Origin: JBOFLG01 sp051657745
Lineage (GTDB): Bacteria; Actinomycetota; Actinomycetes; Actinomycetales; Dermatophilaceae
DNA: 11,649 nt
Direction of reading: 5' to 3'
NCBI GenBank assembly: GCA_051657745.1
Contig: JBOFLG010000127.1
Span: forward strand, 1-11,649
The notes beneath the pieces were generated by a model. That model had not been told where the DNA came from and made no database searches. It saw only the letters and a program-made list of their open reading frames with translations. A program made the translations under genes and the position numbers. Positions within the stretch are counted from its first letter, which is position 1; every line of letters begins with the position of its first letter. Below, piece by piece: positions 1-6,503 of the stretch.

Positions 1-105
1 AACACCACCCGCCTGCACTCCTCGATCGGACACCTGCCCCCGATTGAGTTCGAACACCATCAACGGCAGGCTACAACCGTGACGGCCATCCCGGACGTCG
101 CGTAA
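1..105 (+). CDS. IS3-family transposase OrfB, C-terminal fragment
   Basis: Frame 1 is open from the window edge to TAA at 103-105 and gives 34 residues beginning NTTRLHSSIGHLPPIEFE. The NTTRLHSSIG..PP.EFE pattern is the hallmark C-terminus of the DDE integrase (rve) domain of IS3-family OrfB transposases, which carry out cut-and-copy transposition through a circular intermediate. The DDE residues themselves and any orfA/orfB frameshift lie upstream of the window, so whether the copy is intact cannot be judged. The stop-to-repeat spacing of about 8 bases is normal for this family. The frame then stays open into the following cellulase gene, with no start codon before 178. Confidence 0.85.
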   Translation, partial: NTTRLHSSIGHLPPIEFEHHQRQATTVTAIPDVA

Positions 106-113
106 CAACCAAC

Positions 114-138
114 CCTCCGGGAGACTCAGGGCGGTTCA
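114..138 (+). repeat. IS terminal inverted repeat (right end)
   Basis: A 25-base stretch directly after the transposase stop ends in CTCAGGGCGGTTCA, as expected for an IS3-family right inverted repeat. The left copy is not in the window, so the repeat is assigned by position and by resemblance to the family ends only. Confidence 0.65.
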
Positions 139-222
139 CGGGCAGCGGGCGCGGCGGGTGGGACTCGACAGACCGCGGTGGCCCCGCCGGAACCCCCGCG
201 TCGCTGCGGCATCTCACCGAGC

Positions 223-1560
223 ATGAACACCATGATCGGACAGCAGGACGACACTCGAGACCACGACGGGACTACGCGCCGATGGACTCGTCTCGCGTGG
301 CGCCCCGCGGCCCGGACGGTGAGCGGGATCGCGCTTACTGGTGCACTGGCCTTCCTCGCCGGGTGTAGCACCGCAGAGCCGGGCGCGCCTGCGGCGTCAT
401 CGGCCGCCCCCACGTCATCCGCCGCCCCCACGTCATCCGAGGGGTCAAGCCCGTCGCCGGACACGAGCACGGCGACGGCTCCGGCGAGCGCCGACGGCGC
501 GCTCGGCGGGAAGTTCGAGACCAAGCGTGCCCAGATCCTCGACTCCGAGGGGAAGGCCATGCAGGTCAAGGCCGTGAACTGGTTCGGCTTCGAGACCGCC
601 GCCGGGATGCCGCACGGACTGTGGCAGCACGAACTCGGCGCGATGCTCGACCAGGTGAAGTCGCTTGGTTTTAACGCCCTCCGGCTGCCGTTCTCCTCCG
701 CGATGGTCAACGGCTCCACGAAACCGGGGGGCATGAATGAGCAGGCGAACCCCGACCTGGTCGGGCTCAGCAGCCTCGAGCTGATGGACAAGGTGGTGGC
801 CGAGGCCGGGAAGCGCGACCTCGGCGTCCTCCTCGACCGGCACACCCTGGCGCCCGACAACCGCGCCCCGCTGTGGTACGACGCAACCTTCCCGCACGAG
901 CGCCTGGTACAGGACTGGACGACGATGGCGGAGCGCTACGCCGACGACCCCAACGTCTTCGGTGCCGACCTCTACAACGAGCCGCACGACTCCGCCTGCT
1001 GGGGCTGCGGCGACCCGAAGCGCGACTGGAAGGCCGCGGCCGAGGAGGCCGGGAACGCGGTGCTCGCCAAGGCACCGGGCTGGCTGATCGTCGTGGAGGG
1101 CGTCGAGAAGGTCGACGGCGGCTCCTGCGACGGCGCCGACAAGGCCGGCTGCGCGTGGTGGGGCGGCAACCTTTCCGCGGCCGCGAAGGACCCGGTCGAG
1201 CTGGACATCCCGAACAAGGTGGTCTACTCCCCGCACGAGTACGCAACCTCAGTGTTCCGCCAGCCCTGGTTCGACGACGCCGAGTTCCCCGAGAACCTGC
1301 CCGCCATCTGGGACGCCAACTGGGGCCACCTGGTCGACTCCGGTCAGGCGCCGGTGCTGGTCGGCGAGTTCGGCTCCAAGCTCGAGGCGCCCGAGGACAC
1401 CGAGTGGATGAAGAAACTGCTGGCCTACCTCGACGAGAAGGGGATCAGCTGGGCCTACTGGTCGCTCAACCCCAACTCCGGCGACACCGGCGGCGTCCTT
1501 GAGGACGACTGGAGCACGGTCGACCAGCGCAAGATGGCGCTGCTCGAGCCGCACCTCTGA
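223..1560 (+). CDS. GH5 cellulase (endo-beta-1,4-glucanase), lipoprotein
   Basis: Predicted exported beta-1,4-glucanase, 445 residues from ATG 223. The N-terminus has a basic stretch (TTRRWTRLAWRPAAR), a hydrophobic core and a lipobox LAGC with the lipidated Cys at residue 48. An Ala/Ser/Pro/Thr linker follows (about 49-95), then one GH5 TIM barrel (about 97-445). The motifs LGFNALRLPFS, LYNEPHDSACWGCGDP (acid/base Glu253), LVGEFGSK (nucleophile Glu382) and WSLNPNSGDTGG closely follow Acidothermus E1 endoglucanase (GH5_1). The chain ends with the barrel; no cellulose-binding module is present. The start is uncertain: GTG 178 and ATG 232 are also in frame and none has a convincing ribosome binding site. 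I chose 223 because it gives a plausible, though long, signal region. An IS end lies just upstream, so the native promoter may be lost. GH5 assignment is firm; substrate is inferred from family. Confidence 0.9.
   Translation: MNTMIGQQDDTRDHDGTTRRWTRLAWRPAARTVSGIALTGALAFLAGCSTAEPGAPAASSAAPTSSAAPTSSEGSSPSPDTSTATAPASADGALGGKFETKRAQILDSEGKAMQVKAVNWFGFETAAGMPHGLWQHELGAMLDQVKSLGFNALRLPFSSAMVNGSTKPGGMNEQANPDLVGLSSLELMDKVVAEAGKRDLGVLLDRHTLAPDNRAPLWYDATFPHERLVQDWTTMAERYADDPNVFGADLYNEPHDSACWGCGDPKRDWKAAAEEAGNAVLAKAPGWLIVVEGVEKVDGGSCDGADKAGCAWWGGNLSAAAKDPVELDIPNKVVYSPHEYATSVFRQPWFDDAEFPENLPAIWDANWGHLVDSGQAPVLVGEFGSKLEAPEDTEWMKKLLAYLDEKGISWAYWSLNPNSGDTGGVLEDDWSTVDQRKMALLEPHL
403..438 (+). repeat. Two 18-bp tandem repeats in the cellulase linker
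   Basis: Two identical, adjacent copies of GCCGCCCCCACGTCATCC (403-420 and 421-438), each encoding AAPTSS, in frame within the linker after the lipobox. Because the unit is a multiple of three, copy-number change would only lengthen or shorten the spacer between the membrane anchor and the catalytic barrel. Confidence 0.9.
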
Positions 1561-1703
1561 CTGGGCCCGCGTGCTCGAGGCCAGCGAGGTGGTGGGTTCA
1601 TCAGCGTGTGCGTGGCGATCGAGGAGGCCGGCTACGGCACCACCCTGCCCACGGCGGCCGCGAAGATCATCGACGACCTCGACGACCTGCTCACCGTCGT
1701 CGA
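1561..1703 (+). pseudogene. Unidentified coding-like relic between convergent genes
   Basis: The frame continuing past the cellulase stop is open to 1750. From about 1606 it reads like a genuine protein tail, including VAIEEAGYGTTLPTAAAK and a following IIDDLDDLL. It has no start codon with a ribosome binding site, and beyond 1703 it runs antisense to the acetyltransferase gene. I do not recognise the family. It may be the decayed C-terminus of a gene lost by rearrangement near the IS, or a chance open frame in GC-rich DNA. Nothing else is evident in this 143-base gap except the hairpin at its right end. Confidence 0.2.
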
Positions 1704-1704
1704 T
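1669..1704. other. Hairpin between convergent genes
   Basis: ATCGACGAC (1669-1677) and GTCGTCGAT (1696-1704) form a perfect 9-bp inverted repeat around an 18-base loop. It overlaps the stop codon of the leftward acetyltransferase gene and lies about 110 bases after the cellulase stop, where a bidirectional terminator would be useful. There is no U-run on either side and the stem is only moderately GC-rich, so termination is a weak inference. Confidence 0.25.
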
Positions 1705-2213
1705 CACGCTGCCGGACGCACGTCGAGGAACAGGAACTGGGCGACCTTGTGAGGGAGGCGGACCAGCGGCCCGGGGCGGAACCCCAGCGACGCGAACCGC
1801 GCGATCGAGGGCTGGTTTGCCGCGTCGGGTTCGGCTACCAGCCGCCGGGTGTCGGGTCGCGCCGCGAGCCACTCGATGACGAACCGCAGCATCGCCGCGG
1901 TGTGGCCGGCCCGGGCGGGGGAGTCGGCGAGGAACAGATGCATCCCGAGGTCCCCAGGGCGGCGGTCGTAGTGATCGCCGATCTCATCGACGAGCGGGTC
2001 GTAGGTCTGGACGATCCCGACCGGAACGTCCTCCAGGCTGATCAGGTACGCGGCGAGGTGGTCTTGGTCCTGCAGCCAGCGGTAGATGTCACCGACCTCC
2101 TCGCGGGACTTGTCGGTCATCCCCCAGTACACCGCCCGGGGCTCGGTCACCCAGCGGTGCACCAGGTCCAGGTCGGCCACGGGGTCGAGCAGGCGGAGCG
2201 AGGTGGCGGTCAT
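1704..2213 (-). CDS. Free-standing DesC/IucB-type siderophore acyltransferase
   Basis: A 169-residue GNAT-fold acyltransferase, last gene of the siderophore operon. It shows the signature of hydroxamate-siderophore acyltransferases (AlcB/IucB/RhbD/DesC): His19 and Trp21 near the N-terminus (VHRWV), QTYDP (69-73), HYDRRPGDLGMH (81-92) and AEPDAAN (127-133). These enzymes transfer an acyl group from acyl-CoA to a hydroxylamine or amine in the cytoplasm. The same motifs occur in the N-terminal domain of the upstream fusion protein, so the operon encodes two related acyltransferases. Its ATG overlaps the acylase stop by one base (TGATG), implying translational coupling. From memory, some Streptomyces desferrioxamine loci carry an additional acyltransferase next to a penicillin amidase (called DesH and DesG), proposed to act in aryl-capped products; this gene would be the DesH counterpart. 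Substrate is unknown. Confidence 0.85.
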   Translation of the reverse strand: MTATSLRLLDPVADLDLVHRWVTEPRAVYWGMTDKSREEVGDIYRWLQDQDHLAAYLISLEDVPVGIVQTYDPLVDEIGDHYDRRPGDLGMHLFLADSPARAGHTAAMLRFVIEWLAARPDTRRLVAEPDAANQPSIARFASLGFRPGPLVRLPHKVAQFLFLDVRPAA

Positions 2214-4207
2214 CAGGGTGCGGTCCTCTCGGTCGGCTCCGGGTGTTCCTCGGTGAGCTGGTCCCAGGCGGTGCAGACCGGCAGGGCGCCGCCCGCGGCC
2301 CAGGTGTCGTGCTGGTCGGTGTGATGCGGGCTGGCGGGGTCGCCGGATGCGCCCAGCGGCACGACCCAGCGGCTGTGGTCACGGTCGGCGAGGTCCCAGG
2401 CGTAGCGGGCCACCGAGCCGCGAACGGTGACCGTGCTGCCGGGGAGCCACGCGGCGCACCGCACGGTGTCGGTGTCGCCCGGCAGCGGGGTGGCCGGGGT
2501 GGTCCGCCGATGCGGCAGGCCGAACTGTTCGAGCGCGTGCAGGGGGTGGAAGACATGCCGCTCGGGCCACGGGGTCTGAGCCCGAGCGGCGACCGCCGTG
2601 GCCGCGGCCTCGACGAGCGCGGCCAGGTCGAGACCGAACGGACGGTCGGCGGCGAGGATGACGTGCAGCGAGGTCGCCACCTGGCCGGCCAGGTCCGACC
2701 ACGGCTGAAAGAGCGGGCCATGCGCCGACGGTGCGCGCAGCGGCGCCAGCGCGGGCGCCGCGCAGATTCGAGTCACCACCTCCTCGCGGAGCTCGGCGAA
2801 CCAGGCCGCGCCCGGCGATCCGTCCATCGCGCCGTCCCAGGCCGGCCGGAGTTCGCTCGGCACGAGCGCGAGCAGCGCGGTGCCGGCGGTCTGGGCGAGG
2901 TCGGCGAGCACCGCCACGGCATCCTCGGAGTCGAGCGGGCCGGAGGATTCGAGCAGCGTGGCGATCCGTTCGGCACGAAACGGCGGCGCGAAGTCGGCTG
3001 CCAGCACACCATGCTCCGGCGTGCAGCGGTCGTTGGCGGTGACGAGGTACCCGCCGGGCCCGGCGGTACGACGTGGCAGCGGGTCGATCCAGCCGGCCCA
3101 GGCTCCGTCCGCGCGGACCGGGCACCGTCCGGCCACCACGTGCAGGAGCGCCCCACTGGTGTCCGCGACCACCCAGTTGTTGACCGGTTCCACCCAGCAC
3201 CGCAGTGCGTCCTCGACATCCGCAACGGTGCGGGCGCGCACCAGCGGGAGCAGTGCGCCAAAGCCCAGGTCGCCCAGGTCGTGGCTCGGCGACTGCAGCA
3301 CCAGACCCGATCCGTCATCCGGGCCGCCGTCGATCACCGGCCCGCGCCCGGTGACCAGCACCTCGACCTCGACCGGAGCCGCGCCGCGCACCAGGACCGT
3401 CTCGACACTCCGTGTGATCGGGCCGTCGGGGGAGTGCACCGCGGATCCGTCTCGGGCCAGGTCGACCCGGTGCAGGTCCTGGTAGTCCGCCATCGCGTTG
3501 GTGACCGCCCAGGCGACGTTCCCGGTGTGGCCGAAGTGCTGGATGCCGGGCACACCGGGAAAGGTCAGCCCCAGCACGTCGAAGCCGGTCTCGTCATCCG
3601 TGCACGCCAGCCGCACCTGCTGGTAGATGTTCGGTGCTTCGAAGAGTCGGTGCGGGTCGCCGGCCACGATCGGCCCGCCGCTGGTGGTCCGGGCCCCGCC
3701 TACGGCGTACGCGTTGGAGCCGCCGGCCAGGCCTTCGGTGCGGAACAGGTCGGCCTGCTCGCCGAGCACCTCGCGGGCGCGGGCGCGGAACAACTTCCCC
3801 GGGAACGTCCCGAACAGGACCTGCTGCACCAGGAAGACCGCGAGCGGGGTCCACGGCTGCCAGTCGCCCGGCGCCGGGCCGAGCTCGTCGAGTTCGGGGG
3901 ATGACGCGTCGGGCAGGCCGGCCGTGACGCCCGCCGCGTACGCGGCCACGAAGGCGCGGGTCTCCTCGTCCAGCCGGTCGTACCCGGCCCGCGCGATCAC
4001 CGCGAGCCGGGCTCGGCGGGCGAAGACGTCCCACTCCACCCCGGCCGGCCCGAGCAGTTCCGCGGTGCGGCCCTCCCCGCGCAGCCGCTCGATCTCGAGC
4101 TGCCAGGCGCGGTCCCGGGCCGTGGCCCAGCCCTGCAGCCAGCCCACCTCCGTGACCGAGCCGGCGCGGATGTGCGGGATGCCGTACGCGTCCCGGAAGA
4201 TGCTCAC
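2213..4207 (-). CDS. Penicillin acylase-family Ntn hydrolase in the siderophore operon
   Basis: A 664-residue penicillin amidase (S45) family protein. These are made as one chain and cut autocatalytically to expose an N-terminal Ser that hydrolyses or forms amide bonds. Seen here: RDAYGIPHI at residues 5-13; the cleavage and nucleophile site AGGSNAYAVGG, with Ser164 as future beta-chain residue 1; GHTGNVAWAVTN (225-236); and PVNNWVVAD (341-349), containing the expected oxyanion-hole Asn. Length from Ser164 to the end is about 500 residues, normal for a beta chain. The conserved RDAYGIPHI begins four codons after the GTG start and no other in-frame start exists upstream, so there is no signal peptide, unlike secreted penicillin G acylases. 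It ends in a one-base overlap with the acyltransferase gene and starts at a GTG that overlaps a micro-ORF stop. Context suggests it removes or attaches an acyl/aryl group on the siderophore or a precursor; the substrate is unknown. It resembles the penicillin amidase reported beside some Streptomyces des clusters. Confidence 0.9.
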   Translation of the reverse strand: MSIFRDAYGIPHIRAGSVTEVGWLQGWATARDRAWQLEIERLRGEGRTAELLGPAGVEWDVFARRARLAVIARAGYDRLDEETRAFVAAYAAGVTAGLPDASSPELDELGPAPGDWQPWTPLAVFLVQQVLFGTFPGKLFRARAREVLGEQADLFRTEGLAGGSNAYAVGGARTTSGGPIVAGDPHRLFEAPNIYQQVRLACTDDETGFDVLGLTFPGVPGIQHFGHTGNVAWAVTNAMADYQDLHRVDLARDGSAVHSPDGPITRSVETVLVRGAAPVEVEVLVTGRGPVIDGGPDDGSGLVLQSPSHDLGDLGFGALLPLVRARTVADVEDALRCWVEPVNNWVVADTSGALLHVVAGRCPVRADGAWAGWIDPLPRRTAGPGGYLVTANDRCTPEHGVLAADFAPPFRAERIATLLESSGPLDSEDAVAVLADLAQTAGTALLALVPSELRPAWDGAMDGSPGAAWFAELREEVVTRICAAPALAPLRAPSAHGPLFQPWSDLAGQVATSLHVILAADRPFGLDLAALVEAAATAVAARAQTPWPERHVFHPLHALEQFGLPHRRTTPATPLPGDTDTVRCAAWLPGSTVTVRGSVARYAWDLADRDHSRWVVPLGASGDPASPHHTDQHDTWAAGGALPVCTAWDQLTEEHPEPTERTAP

Positions 4208-4251
4208 GGGTGCACCATCATCGTGGTGGTGGTCTCGGATCGGCCGCTCAT
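4204..4251 (-). CDS. Putative 15-codon coupling micro-ORF
   Basis: The 40-base gap between the synthetase stop and the acylase start is exactly spanned by an open frame reading MSGRSETTTTMMVHP. Its ATG overlaps the synthetase stop (ATGA, 4251-4248) and its stop overlaps the acylase start (GTGA, 4207-4204). Neither neighbour reads this frame. The arrangement would let terminating ribosomes re-initiate twice and so carry translation into the acylase, which has only a weak ribosome binding site. Whether the peptide has a role, or the overlaps are coincidental, cannot be told from the sequence. Confidence 0.3.
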   Translation of the reverse strand: MSGRSETTTTMMVHP

Positions 4252-6503
4252 GCCATCGGGTTCGGGAGGGTGCCCGCGAAGATCAGCGACTCCGCCTGGT
4301 CGGTGAGATCCACCATCTGCAGGGTGTTGCGCAGCTGCAGACGGTTGAGGCACGAGTGCCGGAACGTCGGCCGGAGGAAGTCGTAGCGCCTACTGGCCTC
4401 GGCAAGTTCGGGGTGGTCGGCGGCGTGGCGCTGGATGCAGGCCCGCGCCTGCGCCCAGAACTCGCCCTCGGTCAGGACCCCCTCGATGTCGAGGATCGCG
4501 GCCAGGTACCGAACGAACCCGTCAAGAACGTCGGTGTGGATCGACAGCGCCTTCACGTCATCCGGGAACGATCCGCGGATGCGCTCGATCTCGGTCGGCA
4601 ATGGGAGGCCGCCCATCACGGCCACCTCCTCGCCGACGTCCTTCATCAGCATTCGGACCGGGACGTGGTCGCGCAGCACCATCACCAGGTTCTCGCCGTG
4701 TGGCATGAACGCCAGGTCGTAGGCGAGCAGGCAGTGCACCAGCGGCCGCAGGTAGGCGTCGAGGTAGGCGCGCACCCACTCCTGCGCGGGCACCCCGGAG
4801 GCGCGCACCAACGCGGCGGCATACGACGCGCCGGCCGCGTCGCGGTGCAGCAGCGCCGCCATCGTCGCGCACCTCTCACCAGGCGCGAGACGGGGGACCG
4901 GGCTCTCTCGCCACAGCGCCGCGACCATCTTTCGGTACGGAGACGGGTGGGGGAGCGCATGGAAGATGTCGCCGGTCCAGCCGATCGAGGCCAGCTCGCG
5001 GAGCACCCCGAAGCCGCGGTCTTTCAATTCCGGGTCGCCATCGACGAGGTCGGCAACCCAGTCGTTGATCGCCGGGGTCGCGGCCATGTACGCCGGCGAC
5101 AGGCCGCGCATGAACCCCATGTTCTGGATCGACAGCGCGGTCTTGACGTAGTGCCGCTCCGGCCGGGTGGTGTTGAAGTAAGTGCGGATCGACTGCTGCG
5201 GCCGGTGCCGGTCGGCACCCTCGCCGAGCAGCACGAGGTGCCGCCGCGCGATGTCGGGTGCGAAGGTGACCGCGAGCTTGTGGCGCCACTGCCACGGGTG
5301 CACCGGGAGGTAGCGGTAGTCGGCGGGGTCGAGCCCGAGGCCGCTGAGCGTGCCGGCGAACCGTTCGAGGACTGGTGTGCCCAGTTCCGCAGCGTACAAC
5401 CCAGGTTCGTCCACGCCGCGCCCCAGCGCCAGGTGGGACTGGTCGCGCCGCACCGCGACCCACAGCAGGCGCAGGTCGGTGCTCGTCTCCGGGGCCCAGC
5501 GCGCATGGTCGTCGATGTCGAAGCCGATCCGGCCGTTGTTGGCGACGAACGCCGGGTGGCCCTCGCTCATCGCACCCTCAACCCTCTGGTGGTCGGCGGT
5601 CACCAGGTCGCCGGCGGTGAGCGTGTGGTGCTCGAGCTTCCAGCAGGCCGAGGCCACCGTCGCGGCCAGTTCTTCGAGGTAGGTCGGCAGCAACTGCTCC
5701 GGGATGCCGAGGACCGGCGCGAACTCGGCGACGAACGCCTGCACGTCGATCTCCTGGTCGGCCCCGGCCACCCGGTGCACGATCGAGTCCGGGTCGAGCA
5801 CCCAATGGTCCAGGGCGAACCGCCGGGCCGTGAAGGTGTAGGTGGATGACGGTCCGCGCAGCTCCCAGCTGCCGTCTGCGGTGCCGACCGGGGTGAGCAG
5901 CCGCTCGTGGCTGAACTCCGCGATCGCCTTGGCCACCAGGTGTCGGTGCGCGACCCGTAGGTTCTCCGGGCGAAGATGGCTGGCCGCGAACGCTTCTCGG
6001 GCGCAGATCGAGAGCATCGCGGTCTTGGCGCCGAGAGTGATTTCGCGTAGCTCGACGAACCCGGCCTCGGTGTTCTTCCGCCGGATCGCGACGTTGCCGA
6101 TGTCGGGCTCGACGACCACCCGGCGCACGGTGAGGTCGGCGAAGCAATGCCGCAGCACCGCTCGGAACACGGCCGTGGTGAAGCCCGGTATCGCCGCGCC
6201 TCGCGGGGGAGCGACGAGCACGTGCATGCCGAGGTCGCCCGGCATCAGGTCGGGAAGCTGAGTGAGGCCGGCGAGTTCGCTGTGGGCCGGGTCGTAGGTT
6301 TCGCACAGGAACGCCGGTTTTTCGTCAACGCGGCCGAGCCAGGCGTGGTGGTGGGGGTGGGCGGCGATTTCGGCGTACTGCGCGGTGACGTCATCCGGCG
6401 AGGCATCGAGCATCATCCAGTACGCCGAGCGGGGGTCGGTCAGCCAGGCGTGCACGGTGTCGAGATGGGCGCCGATGTCGAGGCGCTCGATGGTGATCTT
6501 CAT
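4248..6503 (-). CDS. desCD: DesC-DesD fusion: acyltransferase plus NIS siderophore synthetase
   Basis: One 751-residue protein holding two successive siderophore enzymes. Residues 1-180 are a DesC/AlcB-type acyltransferase (VHAW at 17-20, CETYDP at 67-72, MPGDLGMH at 87-94, VVVEPDIGN at 129-137), expected to acylate N-hydroxycadaverine or N-hydroxyputrescine from succinyl- or acyl-CoA. Residues about 185-751 are an IucA/IucC synthetase: EGHPAFVANNGRIGF (314-328, ATP binding), LPVHPWQW (399-406), SIRT (438-441), RPERHYVKTALSIQN (447-461), FMPHGENLVMVL (599-610) and RMLMKDVGEE (617-626). The EGHPAFVANNGRIGF form is typical of DesD-like enzymes, which adenylate the succinyl carboxylate and condense it with the next hydroxydiamine amine. 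In Streptomyces the two are separate proteins; their combined usual length fits this one, and there is no stop or frameshift at the join. The start overlaps the hydroxylase stop (ATGA). Domain assignment is firm; product identity is inferred. Confidence 0.93.
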   Translation of the reverse strand: MKITIERLDIGAHLDTVHAWLTDPRSAYWMMLDASPDDVTAQYAEIAAHPHHHAWLGRVDEKPAFLCETYDPAHSELAGLTQLPDLMPGDLGMHVLVAPPRGAAIPGFTTAVFRAVLRHCFADLTVRRVVVEPDIGNVAIRRKNTEAGFVELREITLGAKTAMLSICAREAFAASHLRPENLRVAHRHLVAKAIAEFSHERLLTPVGTADGSWELRGPSSTYTFTARRFALDHWVLDPDSIVHRVAGADQEIDVQAFVAEFAPVLGIPEQLLPTYLEELAATVASACWKLEHHTLTAGDLVTADHQRVEGAMSEGHPAFVANNGRIGFDIDDHARWAPETSTDLRLLWVAVRRDQSHLALGRGVDEPGLYAAELGTPVLERFAGTLSGLGLDPADYRYLPVHPWQWRHKLAVTFAPDIARRHLVLLGEGADRHRPQQSIRTYFNTTRPERHYVKTALSIQNMGFMRGLSPAYMAATPAINDWVADLVDGDPELKDRGFGVLRELASIGWTGDIFHALPHPSPYRKMVAALWRESPVPRLAPGERCATMAALLHRDAAGASYAAALVRASGVPAQEWVRAYLDAYLRPLVHCLLAYDLAFMPHGENLVMVLRDHVPVRMLMKDVGEEVAVMGGLPLPTEIERIRGSFPDDVKALSIHTDVLDGFVRYLAAILDIEGVLTEGEFWAQARACIQRHAADHPELAEASRRYDFLRPTFRHSCLNRLQLRNTLQMVDLTDQAESLIFAGTLPNPMA

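Larger units (their letters stand above)
1..138 (+). mobile_element. Right end of an IS3-family insertion sequence
   Basis: The window opens inside an insertion sequence. It holds the last codons of the transposase (stop at 103-105) followed by a terminal inverted repeat at about 114-138, ending in CTCAGGGCGGTTCA. A right end finishing in ...GCGGTTCA mirrors the TGAACCGCC... left ends common among IS3-family elements in actinobacteria; this is from memory of the family. The exact outer boundary is inferred, because the left end and target duplication are outside the window. Confidence 0.8.

Noticed and set aside
271..300. Twin-arginine (Tat) motif in the cellulase signal region (TTRRWTRLA)
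   Set aside because: Apart from the paired arginines, the hydrophobic residue expected two places after them is Thr, so the consensus is not met; the lipobox is the firm feature.
3627..5849. Very long open frame on the + strand (740 codons), and another at 2243-3904
   Set aside because: Both run antisense to the acylase and synthetase genes, whose family motifs are unmistakable. Their translations are Arg/Pro/Gly/Val-rich with no recognisable domain, as expected for antisense frames in high-GC DNA.
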